NCBI GenBank assembly: GCA_938036785.1 | Contig: CALHWE010000010.1 | Span: 1 to 47,649, forward strand | Source: an uncultured Candidatus Saccharibacteria bacterium | GTDB lineage: Bacteria; Patescibacteriota; Saccharimonadia; Saccharimonadales; Saccharimonadaceae | DNA: 47,649 bases | Direction of reading: 5' to 3' | Part shown: positions 39,323 to 47,402 of the stretch, piece after piece | Numbering within the stretch: position 1 is the first letter of the stretch | Layout of the letters: each line of letters begins with the position of its first letter | Position numbers and translations under genes: made by a program | The notes under the pieces: generated by a model | Seen by the model: only the letters and a program-made list of their open reading frames with translations | Database searches by the model: none | Told to the model about the DNA's origin: nothing

Positions 39323-41642
39323 CCGCCCAGGTAGGGGTGCTGAGCGAGTTAGCCCTCCAGGTGAGTACCGGTTGCATGTGCGCCGTCTGGTAGCGTTGTT
39401 CGCTGGCCTTGGCATCCTGGAGATTGGCGTGCTGTCGGGTCCAACGGTCTACTTGACCGAGGATGTCAAGCCGATTGCCGCCGCCATACTCCTGGCACCG
39501 ATAGTGGGGCTGGCGGTGGTGATAGCCGGCGTGGCGACGGGCACGATTTATCTTCGCCGCTGTGGGAGGCCGCGGCGAGACCTGTTGCACAGAGCCGATC
39601 GGTTGCTCGCTGGCCTACTCGCAATGCTCCTCGCCGTCTACATCGCTCTGGCCTGCGTTCTTGCTGTCACTCGGAGCCTGCCGATTGCGGCACCGGGCGA
39701 CGCACTTGCACGGATGCACCCGATGCTGGGCTGGTACTTTGTCGTCGTCGCGGCAGCTGCTGTGGTATTGACGCGTCGGTGGCGCTTCACGTTCGTGATG
39801 GCGCTGGCACCGCTGCTGGTCATGGTCAATGCCATGGCGATCGGTGAGCTGCAATTCGTCTCCGTAGAAGATGTCATGCTCGATATGGCAACTAACATGG
39901 CCACCATCGGTGCGCTGACCTGGCTTTTACGATCGGCGGAGACCTCTGATGCCAGCAGTGCTCGGCAGCGCGCTCAGGCCGTGGAGCTGGCTGCCCGGCA
40001 GGCCAGCACTCGAGCCCAGCATGAGGCCAACAGCTTCATCCATGATCACATCCTCTCAGCCTTGATCGCCGTCGCCAACGGCCTGCCTGACCGAGAAGCT
40101 CTTCGCGATAGCGCCCGCCAGGCACTCGACTCACTCAGCACAGAAACAACAGTGGCTAGCCCAGTTGCTGCCAGGACGCTACTGAACGACGTTGCCGAAT
40201 GTGCTAGCGCTATGGCTGGCGATATCTGCACCGTTGTCGGGGCCACCAGTGAGGGCGAGATACCGGCCGACGTGGCACAGGCGATCACCGAGGCCACACT
40301 GGAGGCCGTGCGCAACTCACTGCGGCACGCTGGCGACGAAGGTGCCCCGGTGACGCGCACAGTGACGCTTACCGGCGATACCCGTGGTGTCACCATCGAG
40401 GTGAATGACAATGGATGCGGCTTCGACCCTACTGTGGCGGGGCGCGGCAGGCACGGCGTGTCTGGTTCGATCGTCACCCGCATGCAAGATGTTGACGGCC
40501 AGGCAACCGTTGACTCAGCACCGGGGGAAGGCACCTGCATCACCTTGCGATGGCGACCTGCCCTGGATTCAGTCGATCGACAGCCACCGGAATGCGAAGC
40601 CGCCGCCCAGAGCAAGGCGGCCAGCTGGGAGCGGTCACTGTCTGCCTCCATGGAGTCCGCTGGTGCCCGTGCCATCGCTGCAGAACTTGCTCTTGTTCAT
40701 GTCATCCTGGTCGCCTACGAATGCGCCGTGCACAGCTATTGGCACTGGCTTCCAGCCGCACTGAGCTTCATCGCACTGCTGCTGCCTGCTTTCCTTCTGC
40801 TCAAGACATGGCCGGACTCCCTGCTCCCACGCTGGGTAGCGCAGCTAACTGTCATCGTCATCGCTGCGGTCAACTTTCTCGTGCTCCCACAGATCATCAC
40901 CACAGGCTGGCCCGGCTACGCGTCCTGGTGCACCGGCGCTGGTAGCGATCTGAGCCGTGGCCTGCTGATGCGCGGACGCCCCGTGTATGCCTGGGTAGGC
41001 AGCGCAGCCGCGACACTGGCCACCGCTTACTGGATCATCTCCACCGGGCGGCCACTACTCATGATCTTCACCTACATGCTCGGCCACTACTTCACCCTCG
41101 CCAGCTGGCACGGTGTGGCCCACCTGTCCACCCGAGCCACCACGCAGATCGCCGCCACTCAGCGAGAAACTGCCCGACTCCAGGCGCAGCAGCGCGCCCA
41201 CGAAGAAGCCGACCGCATCATGACCAGCCGCATGACATCCGTCCGCCAACGCGTCACACCCCTCCTGACCCAGATCGCCAACGGCACAGCACCAACGTCG
41301 GAGCTGCGTAGTCAGGCCTACCTGCTCGAGGCCGAGCTGCGCGACGAGATCCGGGCCCCGTTCTTCACCGGCACCAGTATCGTGACAAGTGCCCAGGCTG
41401 CCCGCCGACGCGGCACCGAAGTCATCCTCCTGGACGACTCCGGCGACAACACCACCATCGACGACCACACGCGGACCAACGCAGTCAACTATGTCACCAA
41501 GCTCCTCAACCTCACCCAGAGCAACCGCGTCGTCATCCGCCTCAACCCACCCAGGCGCCCCACACTCCTGACCATCGTCACCGACGACACCCGATACCGA
41601 CTCGACCGGCAGGGAGAGCTGATGGTCCAGAATGATACGTAG
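39315..41642 (+). CDS. Double-length NarX-type sensor kinase
   Basis: A 775-residue membrane protein made of two sensor-kinase-like halves. The first has six hydrophobic segments (about 25-205), a DHp-type helix with FIHDHILSAL (His 243, position typical of HisKA_3) and a HATPase domain with N-box ATLEAVRNSLRHA (N334) and G1 NDNGCGFD. The second half repeats the plan: membrane segments (about 455-610) and a coiled coil (RETARLQAQQRAHEEADR). Its C-terminal region lacks an evident N-box and glycine boxes. The second half is probably a sensory or regulatory partner module. It follows regulator 1 with an overlap and precedes the degenerate regulator 2. Confidence 0.82.
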   Translation: MTDRPGRGAERVSPPGEYRLHVRRLVALFAGLGILEIGVLSGPTVYLTEDVKPIAAAILLAPIVGLAVVIAGVATGTIYLRRCGRPRRDLLHRADRLLAGLLAMLLAVYIALACVLAVTRSLPIAAPGDALARMHPMLGWYFVVVAAAAVVLTRRWRFTFVMALAPLLVMVNAMAIGELQFVSVEDVMLDMATNMATIGALTWLLRSAETSDASSARQRAQAVELAARQASTRAQHEANSFIHDHILSALIAVANGLPDREALRDSARQALDSLSTETTVASPVAARTLLNDVAECASAMAGDICTVVGATSEGEIPADVAQAITEATLEAVRNSLRHAGDEGAPVTRTVTLTGDTRGVTIEVNDNGCGFDPTVAGRGRHGVSGSIVTRMQDVDGQATVDSAPGEGTCITLRWRPALDSVDRQPPECEAAAQSKAASWERSLSASMESAGARAIAAELALVHVILVAYECAVHSYWHWLPAALSFIALLLPAFLLLKTWPDSLLPRWVAQLTVIVIAAVNFLVLPQIITTGWPGYASWCTGAGSDLSRGLLMRGRPVYAWVGSAAATLATAYWIISTGRPLLMIFTYMLGHYFTLASWHGVAHLSTRATTQIAATQRETARLQAQQRAHEEADRIMTSRMTSVRQRVTPLLTQIANGTAPTSELRSQAYLLEAELRDEIRAPFFTGTSIVTSAQAARRRGTEVILLDDSGDNTTIDDHTRTNAVNYVTKLLNLTQSNRVVIRLNPPRRPTLLTIVTDDTRYRLDRQGELMVQNDT

Positions 41643-41690
41643 ATACCATGACGAGTAGTTCGTAACGATAGTTATCTGGAGGAGGAATGT

Positions 41691-42269
41691 ATGGATCAGG
41701 CGTGTTCGATTATCGCGATCATCAATAACAGCGTTATCGCCTTGGGGTGCGAGAATGCTTTTGAGGCTGAGGGACTTCCATGGACTGTTTCGTGGTATCC
41801 CAGCCTTTCGGATGTCGAATGGCCCGATGGGCGGGCAGTCGTTCTTCTCGACCCTGTTCTGCTGGATCGCTCGAGTCCGGTGGAGAATATTCGAGAAATC
41901 AACCGACGGAATGTGCCCGTCGTCGCCTATAGTGAAACAGTAATTGATAGCGTTATCGGTGAAGTCATCGCTGAAGATGTGATGGCTTTCGTTCGCATGT
42001 CGGCTCCACACAGTGAGCTCGTCCAGGCGATTCGCGATGCACTCTCCGGCAGGCGTCATGAGAGTCTAGATCGTATGAAGCTCCTGCTTCGTCATGACAG
42101 TGAGAAGGCTGGCGATCTGACGCCCATGGAACTCAAAGTGTTGGAGTGCTGTGCTCGCGGCTATGATAACGCCGCTGTTGCACGAGAATTGAATGTGTCG
42201 TTGAATACTGTCAGAACTTATCTGACTCGCATCAGGGAAAAACTTAAGGCGAGCGATTCTGAGGAGTGA
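41691..42269 (+). CDS. LuxR-type regulator 2 with degenerate receiver
   Basis: A 192-residue paralogue of regulator 1 (both share the SLSDVEWPDGR/SLRDVEWPDGR segment). The phosphorylation site is damaged: the acidic pair is replaced by Ile-Asn-Asn (IIAIINNS), and the conserved Lys is Met (VRMSA). One Asp remains at the acceptor position (VVLLDPVLLD). Such receivers usually do not use phosphorylation but bind a ligand or a partner. The LuxR DNA-binding domain is intact: LTPMELKVLECCARGYDNAA, then VSLNTVRTYLTRIREKL. GGAGGAGG lies 5 bases before the ATG. It may act constitutively or as a modulator of regulator 1 by heterodimer formation. Confidence 0.85.
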   Translation: MDQACSIIAIINNSVIALGCENAFEAEGLPWTVSWYPSLSDVEWPDGRAVVLLDPVLLDRSSPVENIREINRRNVPVVAYSETVIDSVIGEVIAEDVMAFVRMSAPHSELVQAIRDALSGRRHESLDRMKLLLRHDSEKAGDLTPMELKVLECCARGYDNAAVARELNVSLNTVRTYLTRIREKLKASDSEE

Positions 42270-42428
42270 TCGTGTCGTACGTCCTAGTGTGTGATGTGTG
42301 CTGAATTGTTGATGCAGCATGTGAGCGGGAGTAGGTTATGGGGGCATAGTGAAGCGCTGACGGGAGGACAAGAGTAATAACCCTTCGTCCCCTCGCCAGC
42401 TCCACTTCGTGTGCCGTCACTATCTGGT

Positions 42429-43337
42429 TCAGTCCGTCACCTCAACAGACATCCCAGCCAGCTGGAACAACTTGGTTAGTTCCTGGCGGCCAAGCCATCC
42501 GTCGGGAGCGGAGGTGCCGGTGTGTTTGCGCTGGAAGCCAGTGGTGCCTCCATAACCGCTTGAGCCGTCTCCGACAGTGCTCGTTCCGTAGTGCCCATCA
42601 ACATACTGCCAGCGCAACCATTGAGTTCTAGCCAGGGCGGTCTCGAGAGTAAAGACCTCGTTGCCGTAGGGACCAACTGGGGTGCCATCCTTCTCAGGGT
42701 CGCTATAACGAGCCTCCCTCAAGTGGCTAATAGAAACCGAGTCAACTAACTGAAGATTAGCGCCAACATTGGGCAGTCCAGGCTTGAACCTACCAGGCGA
42801 CGTGGGCAGGCCTGGCTTGATTCTGTCTGCAACTGAGTCGTCGAGTGATGAGGGCCAGTCGGCATTACTTTCGAAGAGGACGTGAATGTGGTCGACGTGG
42901 TTTTCTGAAATTTCCTCTCCCTCATCCTTGCCTTCGCGGTGGTCGCCTTCTTTCCATGTTCCTGGGTGGAGGTAGCCCCAAAACTCTGGGCGCATTTTGG
43001 AGTCACGACTGAATATAATTCCATGGATCCGCAGTTCGTCTCCGTGGTCAGTGAGCCAGTTGAGAAGAATATTTCCGGCAAGTAGTTCGTCTTCTGTCGG
43101 AATCATCTGGGTGTTGGCGGTGATGATGAGGTCGACAGCCAAACCGTGTCGGTGTTCATTTTGTACATTGTCTGGCTCTGGCCTGTACCCAGATCCCACC
43201 CATGCATAGGGAGATACTTTCGGAGAGCGTTGAATGACTCCGTGTATCCCACGGACAGCTCTTTGTATGCCGTCTGGCATTTTATCTAGGTCGGTGGCGA
43301 AGAAAGGCTCTTCTTTGGATCTGTCGCGTTCTGTCAT
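42429..43337 (-). CDS. M15-like peptidase with C-terminal peptidoglycan-binding-like domain
   Basis: A 302-residue protein. The N-terminal half resembles peptidases of the M15 type: GSGYRPEPDN, then NEHRHGLAVDLI (zinc ligands His and Asp) and NHVDHIHVLF (zinc ligands His). The C-terminal 90 residues (LETALARTQWLRWQYVDGHY, then TTGFQRKHTGTSAPDGWLG) fit a peptidoglycan-binding-type domain with a Gly/Ser-rich loop. It would cut peptide crosslinks in cell wall. There is no signal peptide, so export by the nearby type VII-like system, or phage-like release, is needed; this fits a wall-opening enzyme for that system. AAAGGACAC precedes the ATG. Confidence 0.7.
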   Translation of the reverse strand: MTERDRSKEEPFFATDLDKMPDGIQRAVRGIHGVIQRSPKVSPYAWVGSGYRPEPDNVQNEHRHGLAVDLIITANTQMIPTEDELLAGNILLNWLTDHGDELRIHGIIFSRDSKMRPEFWGYLHPGTWKEGDHREGKDEGEEISENHVDHIHVLFESNADWPSSLDDSVADRIKPGLPTSPGRFKPGLPNVGANLQLVDSVSISHLREARYSDPEKDGTPVGPYGNEVFTLETALARTQWLRWQYVDGHYGTSTVGDGSSGYGGTTGFQRKHTGTSAPDGWLGRQELTKLFQLAGMSVEVTD

Positions 43338-44038
43338 GAGGTAGTGTCCTTTCGGTGCTATGATGTCTGTGCTGGGTTCACCCAGCAGGAAACAAACTAA
43401 GAGATAAATTTACTGCTGTAAAAGGGGGTCGTTCCCTCTTGACAGCGAGCCGCATGCTATGGCAGTTGGCCTACTCTTGTTTCTTCTTGCCCACATCAGC
43501 GGGCAGCCCTGGAAGGTAGAACTCGCTTTCGGGCAATCTGCTCCTTTTTGTTCTTTGAGCGGAGAGTGTTCTCCCACTCCCACCCAAACACGCCGAACAG
43601 CCCACCATGGGCGTCGCGCTAGGTAAGGGTGGCGCGCTGCTGGGCGTCCAGGCTGGTGCGGTTGTACTGGTTGGCTGCTTGGGGTGGGCGTAAAGCGGGC
43701 GCAGGCTGGCTTCCTCATGTGAGGGTGTGGCTCGTCTGGGTGGGTGGAGATGTGGCGAAGCGGCTTGAGAGAGCTTTCTAGCCTGCCCTGCCGTACCTCA
43801 TTGAGGATTGGTGCCCACTGGTGGCTGAGCTGTGGTGAGGCCGTCTCGCTTGGGCGGCTCATGTTGATTTAAGGTCCCGAAATAGATGTCGGTGCCGCGG
43901 AATATTCTCGTTTCGAGGTGTCCTCCCGAGCAGTTTTTCGGGGGAGGGGCGCTACAAAGCGGCTAGCCGATTAATTGGCAGCGTCCCTCTGAGTGTCTGA
44001 TGCCTCGTGTTCTGGTATTTTGCCAGGAAGGAGAAAAT
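43338..44038. other. 700-base region without a supported gene
   Basis: The perfect inverted repeat TGCTGGGT-TC-ACCCAGCA at 43370-43387 stands just upstream of the peptidase gene on the minus strand and could be an operator. A 150-residue frame on the minus strand (43410-43862) is Pro/Arg/His-rich with no ribosome binding site, and its composition looks like out-of-frame reading of GC-rich DNA, so I do not call it. AAGGAG before 44039 belongs to the next gene. Confidence 0.4.
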
Positions 44039-44251
44039 ATGGCCAGATCTATTAACCGTAGTGCGGTCAATGGGCGCATCGTCCCGGCCAGGGCGGTGCG
44101 GCTCAACCCGCGGGAGACGGTCACGCAGCGTACTGGTTCGTCGGGCTCGAAGCCATCGGGTGGTTCGTACCGGTCGGCGATCACTGGGCGTTACGTCACT
44201 GAGGCGACCGCTCGGCGTCACCCGAACACTACGATTCATGAGGGAGCGTGA
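44039..44251 (+). CDS. Small basic protein of actinobacterial type
   Basis: A 70-residue basic protein ending SYRSAITGRYVTEATARRHP and a short tail. The motif RSA-x-TGR-x-V-x-x-ATA-RHP recurs in small actinobacterial proteins of unknown role, often beside toxin-antitoxin or integrative genes. AAGGAG lies 6 bases before the ATG at 44039; an earlier in-frame ATG at 44000 has no such site. It probably forms an operon with the next gene (6 bases apart). Confidence 0.7.
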   Translation: MARSINRSAVNGRIVPARAVRLNPRETVTQRTGSSGSKPSGGSYRSAITGRYVTEATARRHPNTTIHEGA

Positions 44252-44257
44252 GCCTGA

Positions 44258-44509
44258 GTGTCGGTGCGTGTGGAGATCAATCCGGATGCGGAGCGCCAGA
44301 TTGCCGCAATGATGCAGAAGGCCTTCAAGCGTTTTGAGGGCGATCTGAACCGTCGTCGGTCTCAGCTGCAGGGGCGGCCTGTTGCCGAAGTTCGGCGTGC
44401 TGTCGATGGCGAGTTGCGGAAGTACGGGCTCGACCTGCCTGACGCCACGGTAGCCGGCCTTGCGCAGGGCTTGGCTGAGGGGCGTCCGATTCGAGTCAAC
44501 GTCCGTTAA
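44258..44509 (+). CDS. Small hypothetical protein, 83 residues
   Basis: A basic, helical protein of unknown family starting at GTG 44258, right behind the 44039 gene. It contains RRRSQLQGRPVAEVRRAVDG and a C-terminal amphipathic helix. No signal peptide or membrane segment. The start could also be the GTG two codons downstream (44264). Confidence 0.6.
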   Translation: MSVRVEINPDAERQIAAMMQKAFKRFEGDLNRRRSQLQGRPVAEVRRAVDGELRKYGLDLPDATVAGLAQGLAEGRPIRVNVR

Positions 44510-44526
44510 GTAGCGCCGTCATGCGG

Positions 44527-44565
44527 GTGGGGTAGCAGGTGTACGGAGGACGCCTGCTGCCCCAC
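44527..44565 (+). terminator. Long hairpin between convergent genes
   Basis: GTGGGGTAGCAGG (44527-44539) pairs with CCTGCTGCCCCAC (44553-44565), 13 base pairs with one G-U, loop of 13 bases. The following bases are T-poor on both sides, so a strong structure rather than a classical U-tract terminator. It lies between the convergent 44509 and 44595 ends and may terminate both. Confidence 0.45.
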
Positions 44566-44594
44566 CTGTCTTGTATGACGCGGTGGGTGTGGTG

Positions 44595-45458
44595 TCACTC
44601 CTCATCCCTAGCCACCTCCACCATCACGATGGTGCGGTAGGTGGTCATGCGGGTGTGGAGGCCGGGGGTGAGGTGGCTGTGGTCTTGGTAGAAGACGGTG
44701 CGCATGGGGGCGTCCTGGCCGGTGATGGACACGGCCAGGACGGCGTCGTCTGGCTCGACGGCCTGGGTGTCGGGTAGGTCGAGGGCGAGGCGGTGGCGGC
44801 GCATGGTCAGCCCGTCGCGTGAGACTTGGGGGCTGGCGATCTGCTCCAGGTCGAGCGTGAGCTCTCGTGGGCTGTTGCTGGAGGGGTAGTGCCAGACCTG
44901 GATGAGGGGTGCCTTGGCGGGTAGGTCGTTGTTGGTCATCTGGTCGATGATGACCATCAGGTTGGTGCCGTTGCCGCCGAGCTGGATGCTGAGTGTCTCG
45001 GTGCCGAGCCGTCCGGCGACTTGGGCGAAGTAGACCAGGTCGCGGGCGAGGATCGGCATGCCGGCGTCGCTCCAGCGGCGGGCGGTGCGTTGGTCGCGCC
45101 AGTCCTGGGGTGAGAGTGCTTCGGCGGTGAGCTGGAGACGGTCAAGGACGGTGTCGGCCGGAGCGGACAGAGACAAGGCGGCAGCTGCCTCGTTGCGGCC
45201 GCTGTGCTGGTAGCGGGCCAGCTCGCGCTGAAACAGCAAGAAGGCATCCAGCAGGTCGTCGCCGCCGCAGACCTGCCGCAAGGTGGCGAAGGTGCTGAAC
45301 TTCTGCACCGTCAGCTGTCCGTAGGCCTTGCGCAGGGCCAGCAGCTCGGTCAGCACCTGCTGCTCTAGTGCGGCGCGCTGCTCGGCCTCATCCGTGGTGT
45401 CGCCTATGGGGAAGACGCCATGTGGCAGCGGGGTGGCTGGCTCCGGGGGCGTGCTCAT
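44595..45458 (-). CDS. Hypothetical protein, 287 residues
   Basis: I do not recognise a family. The protein is soluble, without signal peptide or membrane segment. It has a helical N-terminal half (EQQVLTELLALRKAYGQLTV, then LDAFLLFQRELARYQHSG) and a beta-rich C-terminal half (LSIQLGGNGTNLMVIIDQMT, PLIQVWHYPSSNSPREL, DAVLAVSITGQDAPM, RMTTYRTIVMVEV). The ATG at 45458 is chosen because the upstream extension reads Pro/His/Cys-rich sequence. The neighbouring plus-strand genes diverge. GC-rich like the surrounding DNA. Confidence 0.65.
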   Translation of the reverse strand: MSTPPEPATPLPHGVFPIGDTTDEAEQRAALEQQVLTELLALRKAYGQLTVQKFSTFATLRQVCGGDDLLDAFLLFQRELARYQHSGRNEAAAALSLSAPADTVLDRLQLTAEALSPQDWRDQRTARRWSDAGMPILARDLVYFAQVAGRLGTETLSIQLGGNGTNLMVIIDQMTNNDLPAKAPLIQVWHYPSSNSPRELTLDLEQIASPQVSRDGLTMRRHRLALDLPDTQAVEPDDAVLAVSITGQDAPMRTVFYQDHSHLTPGLHTRMTTYRTIVMVEVARDEE

Positions 45459-45736
45459 GGCCCCTATTCTCACCGACCGGTTTGGCACCGTGCTGTGCAG
45501 ATGCAGTGCGGTGCACTTTTCTGTCACGACACCACCACTGGTGGCGGGTTCTCCTAGATGTGCCAGGTCAACCGGATGCCAGCGCGGCACCTGTCCTCGG
45601 GCAGTGCGGCAGGCAGATGGCCTGATCTGGGCGGCCACCGGGCCGCATGTGTCATCCCAGGCGGTGGCAGCGGATTCGCTCCAGGGGGAGCGCTTCCCTA
45701 GCCGTCGTCTTCTCTCTTCTCGAAAGGACCTCTCTC

Positions 45737-46036
45737 ATGGCTTCTACCAATCTCAGTCTCTTCTCGCCCCAGCGCACCCGGATGGGGGTGGTGCTGGGCA
45801 ATGGCCAGGCCCGGGTGACCAGGCGGGAGATCGAGCAGGTCGCCGCTCAGGCAGAAGTAGCGGCCCAGGCCGAGCAGGCCCGGGCCTTCCTGACCTCCCA
45901 GGTCCTGACCAACATCGCCACGCTGGTCACCCAGGCCGAAGCCCAGACCCGCATCGCCCCCGGTGGCGCTCAGTTCTACGAAGCGATCATCACGGGATAC
46001 GCCCTGGGCGCTGGGCAGCGGATCGGGCAGTTGTAG
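45737..46036 (+). CDS. Small helical protein, 99 residues
   Basis: An Ala/Gln/Glu-rich protein with a long central helix (REIEQVAAQAEVAAQAEQAR) and a Gly-rich C-terminus (IITGYALGAGQRIGQL). AAAGGA lies 10 bases before the ATG. An earlier in-frame start exists without ribosome binding site. No family is recognised; the size and helical character again resemble small secreted type VII-like proteins, but this is weak. Confidence 0.55.
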   Translation: MASTNLSLFSPQRTRMGVVLGNGQARVTRREIEQVAAQAEVAAQAEQARAFLTSQVLTNIATLVTQAEAQTRIAPGGAQFYEAIITGYALGAGQRIGQL

Positions 46037-46370
46037 GAGTGGCGGCGGCTGAGCGCGCTTGCTCTGTGCGTGGTGCTGATGCCTCTGGGGGCTTGTCGAC
46101 ACGGTGAGGAGCGCCGTTCATCGCGCTAGCCCGCAGGTGAAAGGTGACGCGGAAACACTCCTGAACTGCCGGAGGGCACCAGCGCTGACTGCTCGGCTGG
46201 GTGGGACTGCCGCCTCTCGGTGGGTCTCAGGATGGCCGGGCTAGTACCGCAACGTCGCCAACAACGCCGCCAACCCGGTGGTGAGCGCCCCGTCTCGTGC
46301 CTGCTCTCCTGCTCCTCACGTTCTCTTCTCTTCTTCTCTTAATTCTCTTCTCATCTTCGGAGGTTTCATC
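46037..46370. other. Intergenic region, no gene seen
   Basis: About 330 GC-rich bases. The end (46320-46350) is a pyrimidine-rich T/C tract before CGGAGG, the ribosome binding site of the next gene. No hairpin or promoter match is convincing. Confidence 0.3.
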
Positions 46371-47039
46371 ATGACGGTCGTAATCGGGATTCTGGCTCTC
46401 ATCGGCTTGGCGGTGGTAGGCGCAATCGGCTGGGCGTTCGCCCACGGGGTGCGCGATGGCCTGGCCCAGTGGCGGGAGGTCCCGCCCAGCGGAACGAGTC
46501 AGCCGGTGCCCATGGGAGAGCCGCCGCTCTCGCTGTCTGCCGCATTGCCGAGCAGTTACCAGGCTGGTCAGTTGGCCGGTGAGGTCGCAGCCAGCTGGCA
46601 TTCGGCACACCGGGCGGCCAGAGCAGCTGGAGCAGGCGTACCAGCCAGTTCCTCCTGGGCAGCCGCCCTGGCCTTGGGCAGTGAGCTGAGCCAGCAACGC
46701 CAGGAGGCTGGCCGAGCCATGCAGGCAGCCATGGCCCAGGTGCTGCAGGACAACGAGCAGGCAGTGCGGGAGGCAGCGGCTGAGGCTGCCGGAGGAAGGC
46801 GCGACACCAGCAGCGGTGGCAGTGTCACTGACGGGAGTAGCGGCAACAGCGTCAGTGGTGGCGGCGTGTCTCCTGAGGCGGTGTCGGACGCATCGGATAG
46901 CGGCACCAGTGGTCAGTCGGCGGCTGTAACAGCCCGTCCTACCTGGCCGGCTCACTCATCCTCGCGTCGTCCGCCGCGGCCGCGTCCCAGGCGGTGCACG
47001 CAGCAGCGACCGGCGCGGTCGGACGAGCAGCAGTCGTGA
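46371..47039 (+). CDS. Single-pass membrane protein with low-complexity tail
   Basis: A 222-residue protein. One hydrophobic segment at the N-terminus (residues 3-25, VVIGILALIGLAVVGAIGWA) anchors it. A region of Ala-rich helices (AAALALGSELSQQRQEAGRA, then AAMAQVLQDNEQAVREAAAE) and a Ser/Gly/Asp-rich spacer (residues 140-185) lead to a Pro/Arg-rich basic C-terminus. CGGAGG stands 9 bases before the ATG at 46371. No family is recognised. The C-terminal low-complexity part may be disordered and nucleic acid-binding. Confidence 0.6.
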   Translation: MTVVIGILALIGLAVVGAIGWAFAHGVRDGLAQWREVPPSGTSQPVPMGEPPLSLSAALPSSYQAGQLAGEVAASWHSAHRAARAAGAGVPASSSWAAALALGSELSQQRQEAGRAMQAAMAQVLQDNEQAVREAAAEAAGGRRDTSSGGSVTDGSSGNSVSGGGVSPEAVSDASDSGTSGQSAAVTARPTWPAHSSSRRPPRPRPRRCTQQRPARSDEQQS

Positions 47040-47402
47040 GTGTCTGCATCTCAGCATGGCGCTGCATTGACGACCCGCTGACCGCGCCATGACCGTGAGC
47101 AATCGTCAGCAATCCTCACCCGCGCGACACGTCGTTTCGCCCGCTTGTTGCAAAAACTACAGCACCGACTTTCGTGGCCACTAAATGGCGCGCGTGTCCA
47201 TTTTGTTTCCTGGGGTGGCACCACAGAAACAGCTCAAAAGCGGTACGTGTCGCGTCGCTTCGCAATCTGAATTGGGAAGCCTTGCAACACGCGAGTGTTC
47301 GTGGAATGTATGGGATAAGGGCAGCCGACTGCCGATGCGCGAAAAGCTGGCAGCTGGATAGCCCGAAGCAATAGCACGTATGAACAAAAAGGAGGGACAC
47401 CA
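47040..47402. other. Intergenic region, no confident gene
   Basis: About 360 bases. Minus-strand frames here are low in conserved features. A hairpin of TGTTTC with GAAACA (about 47207-47233) enclosing GTGG-CA-CCAC is visible, without a U-tract. GGAGGGACACC at the end is the ribosome binding site of the next gene. Confidence 0.3.

Noticed and set aside
41055..42059. 334-residue minus-strand frame opposite the kinase and regulator 2
   Set aside because: It lies antisense to two genes with clear domain motifs and has no family resemblance itself.
43410..43862. 150-residue minus-strand frame, Pro/Arg/His-rich
   Set aside because: No ribosome binding site, no recognisable domain and composition like out-of-frame GC-rich DNA.
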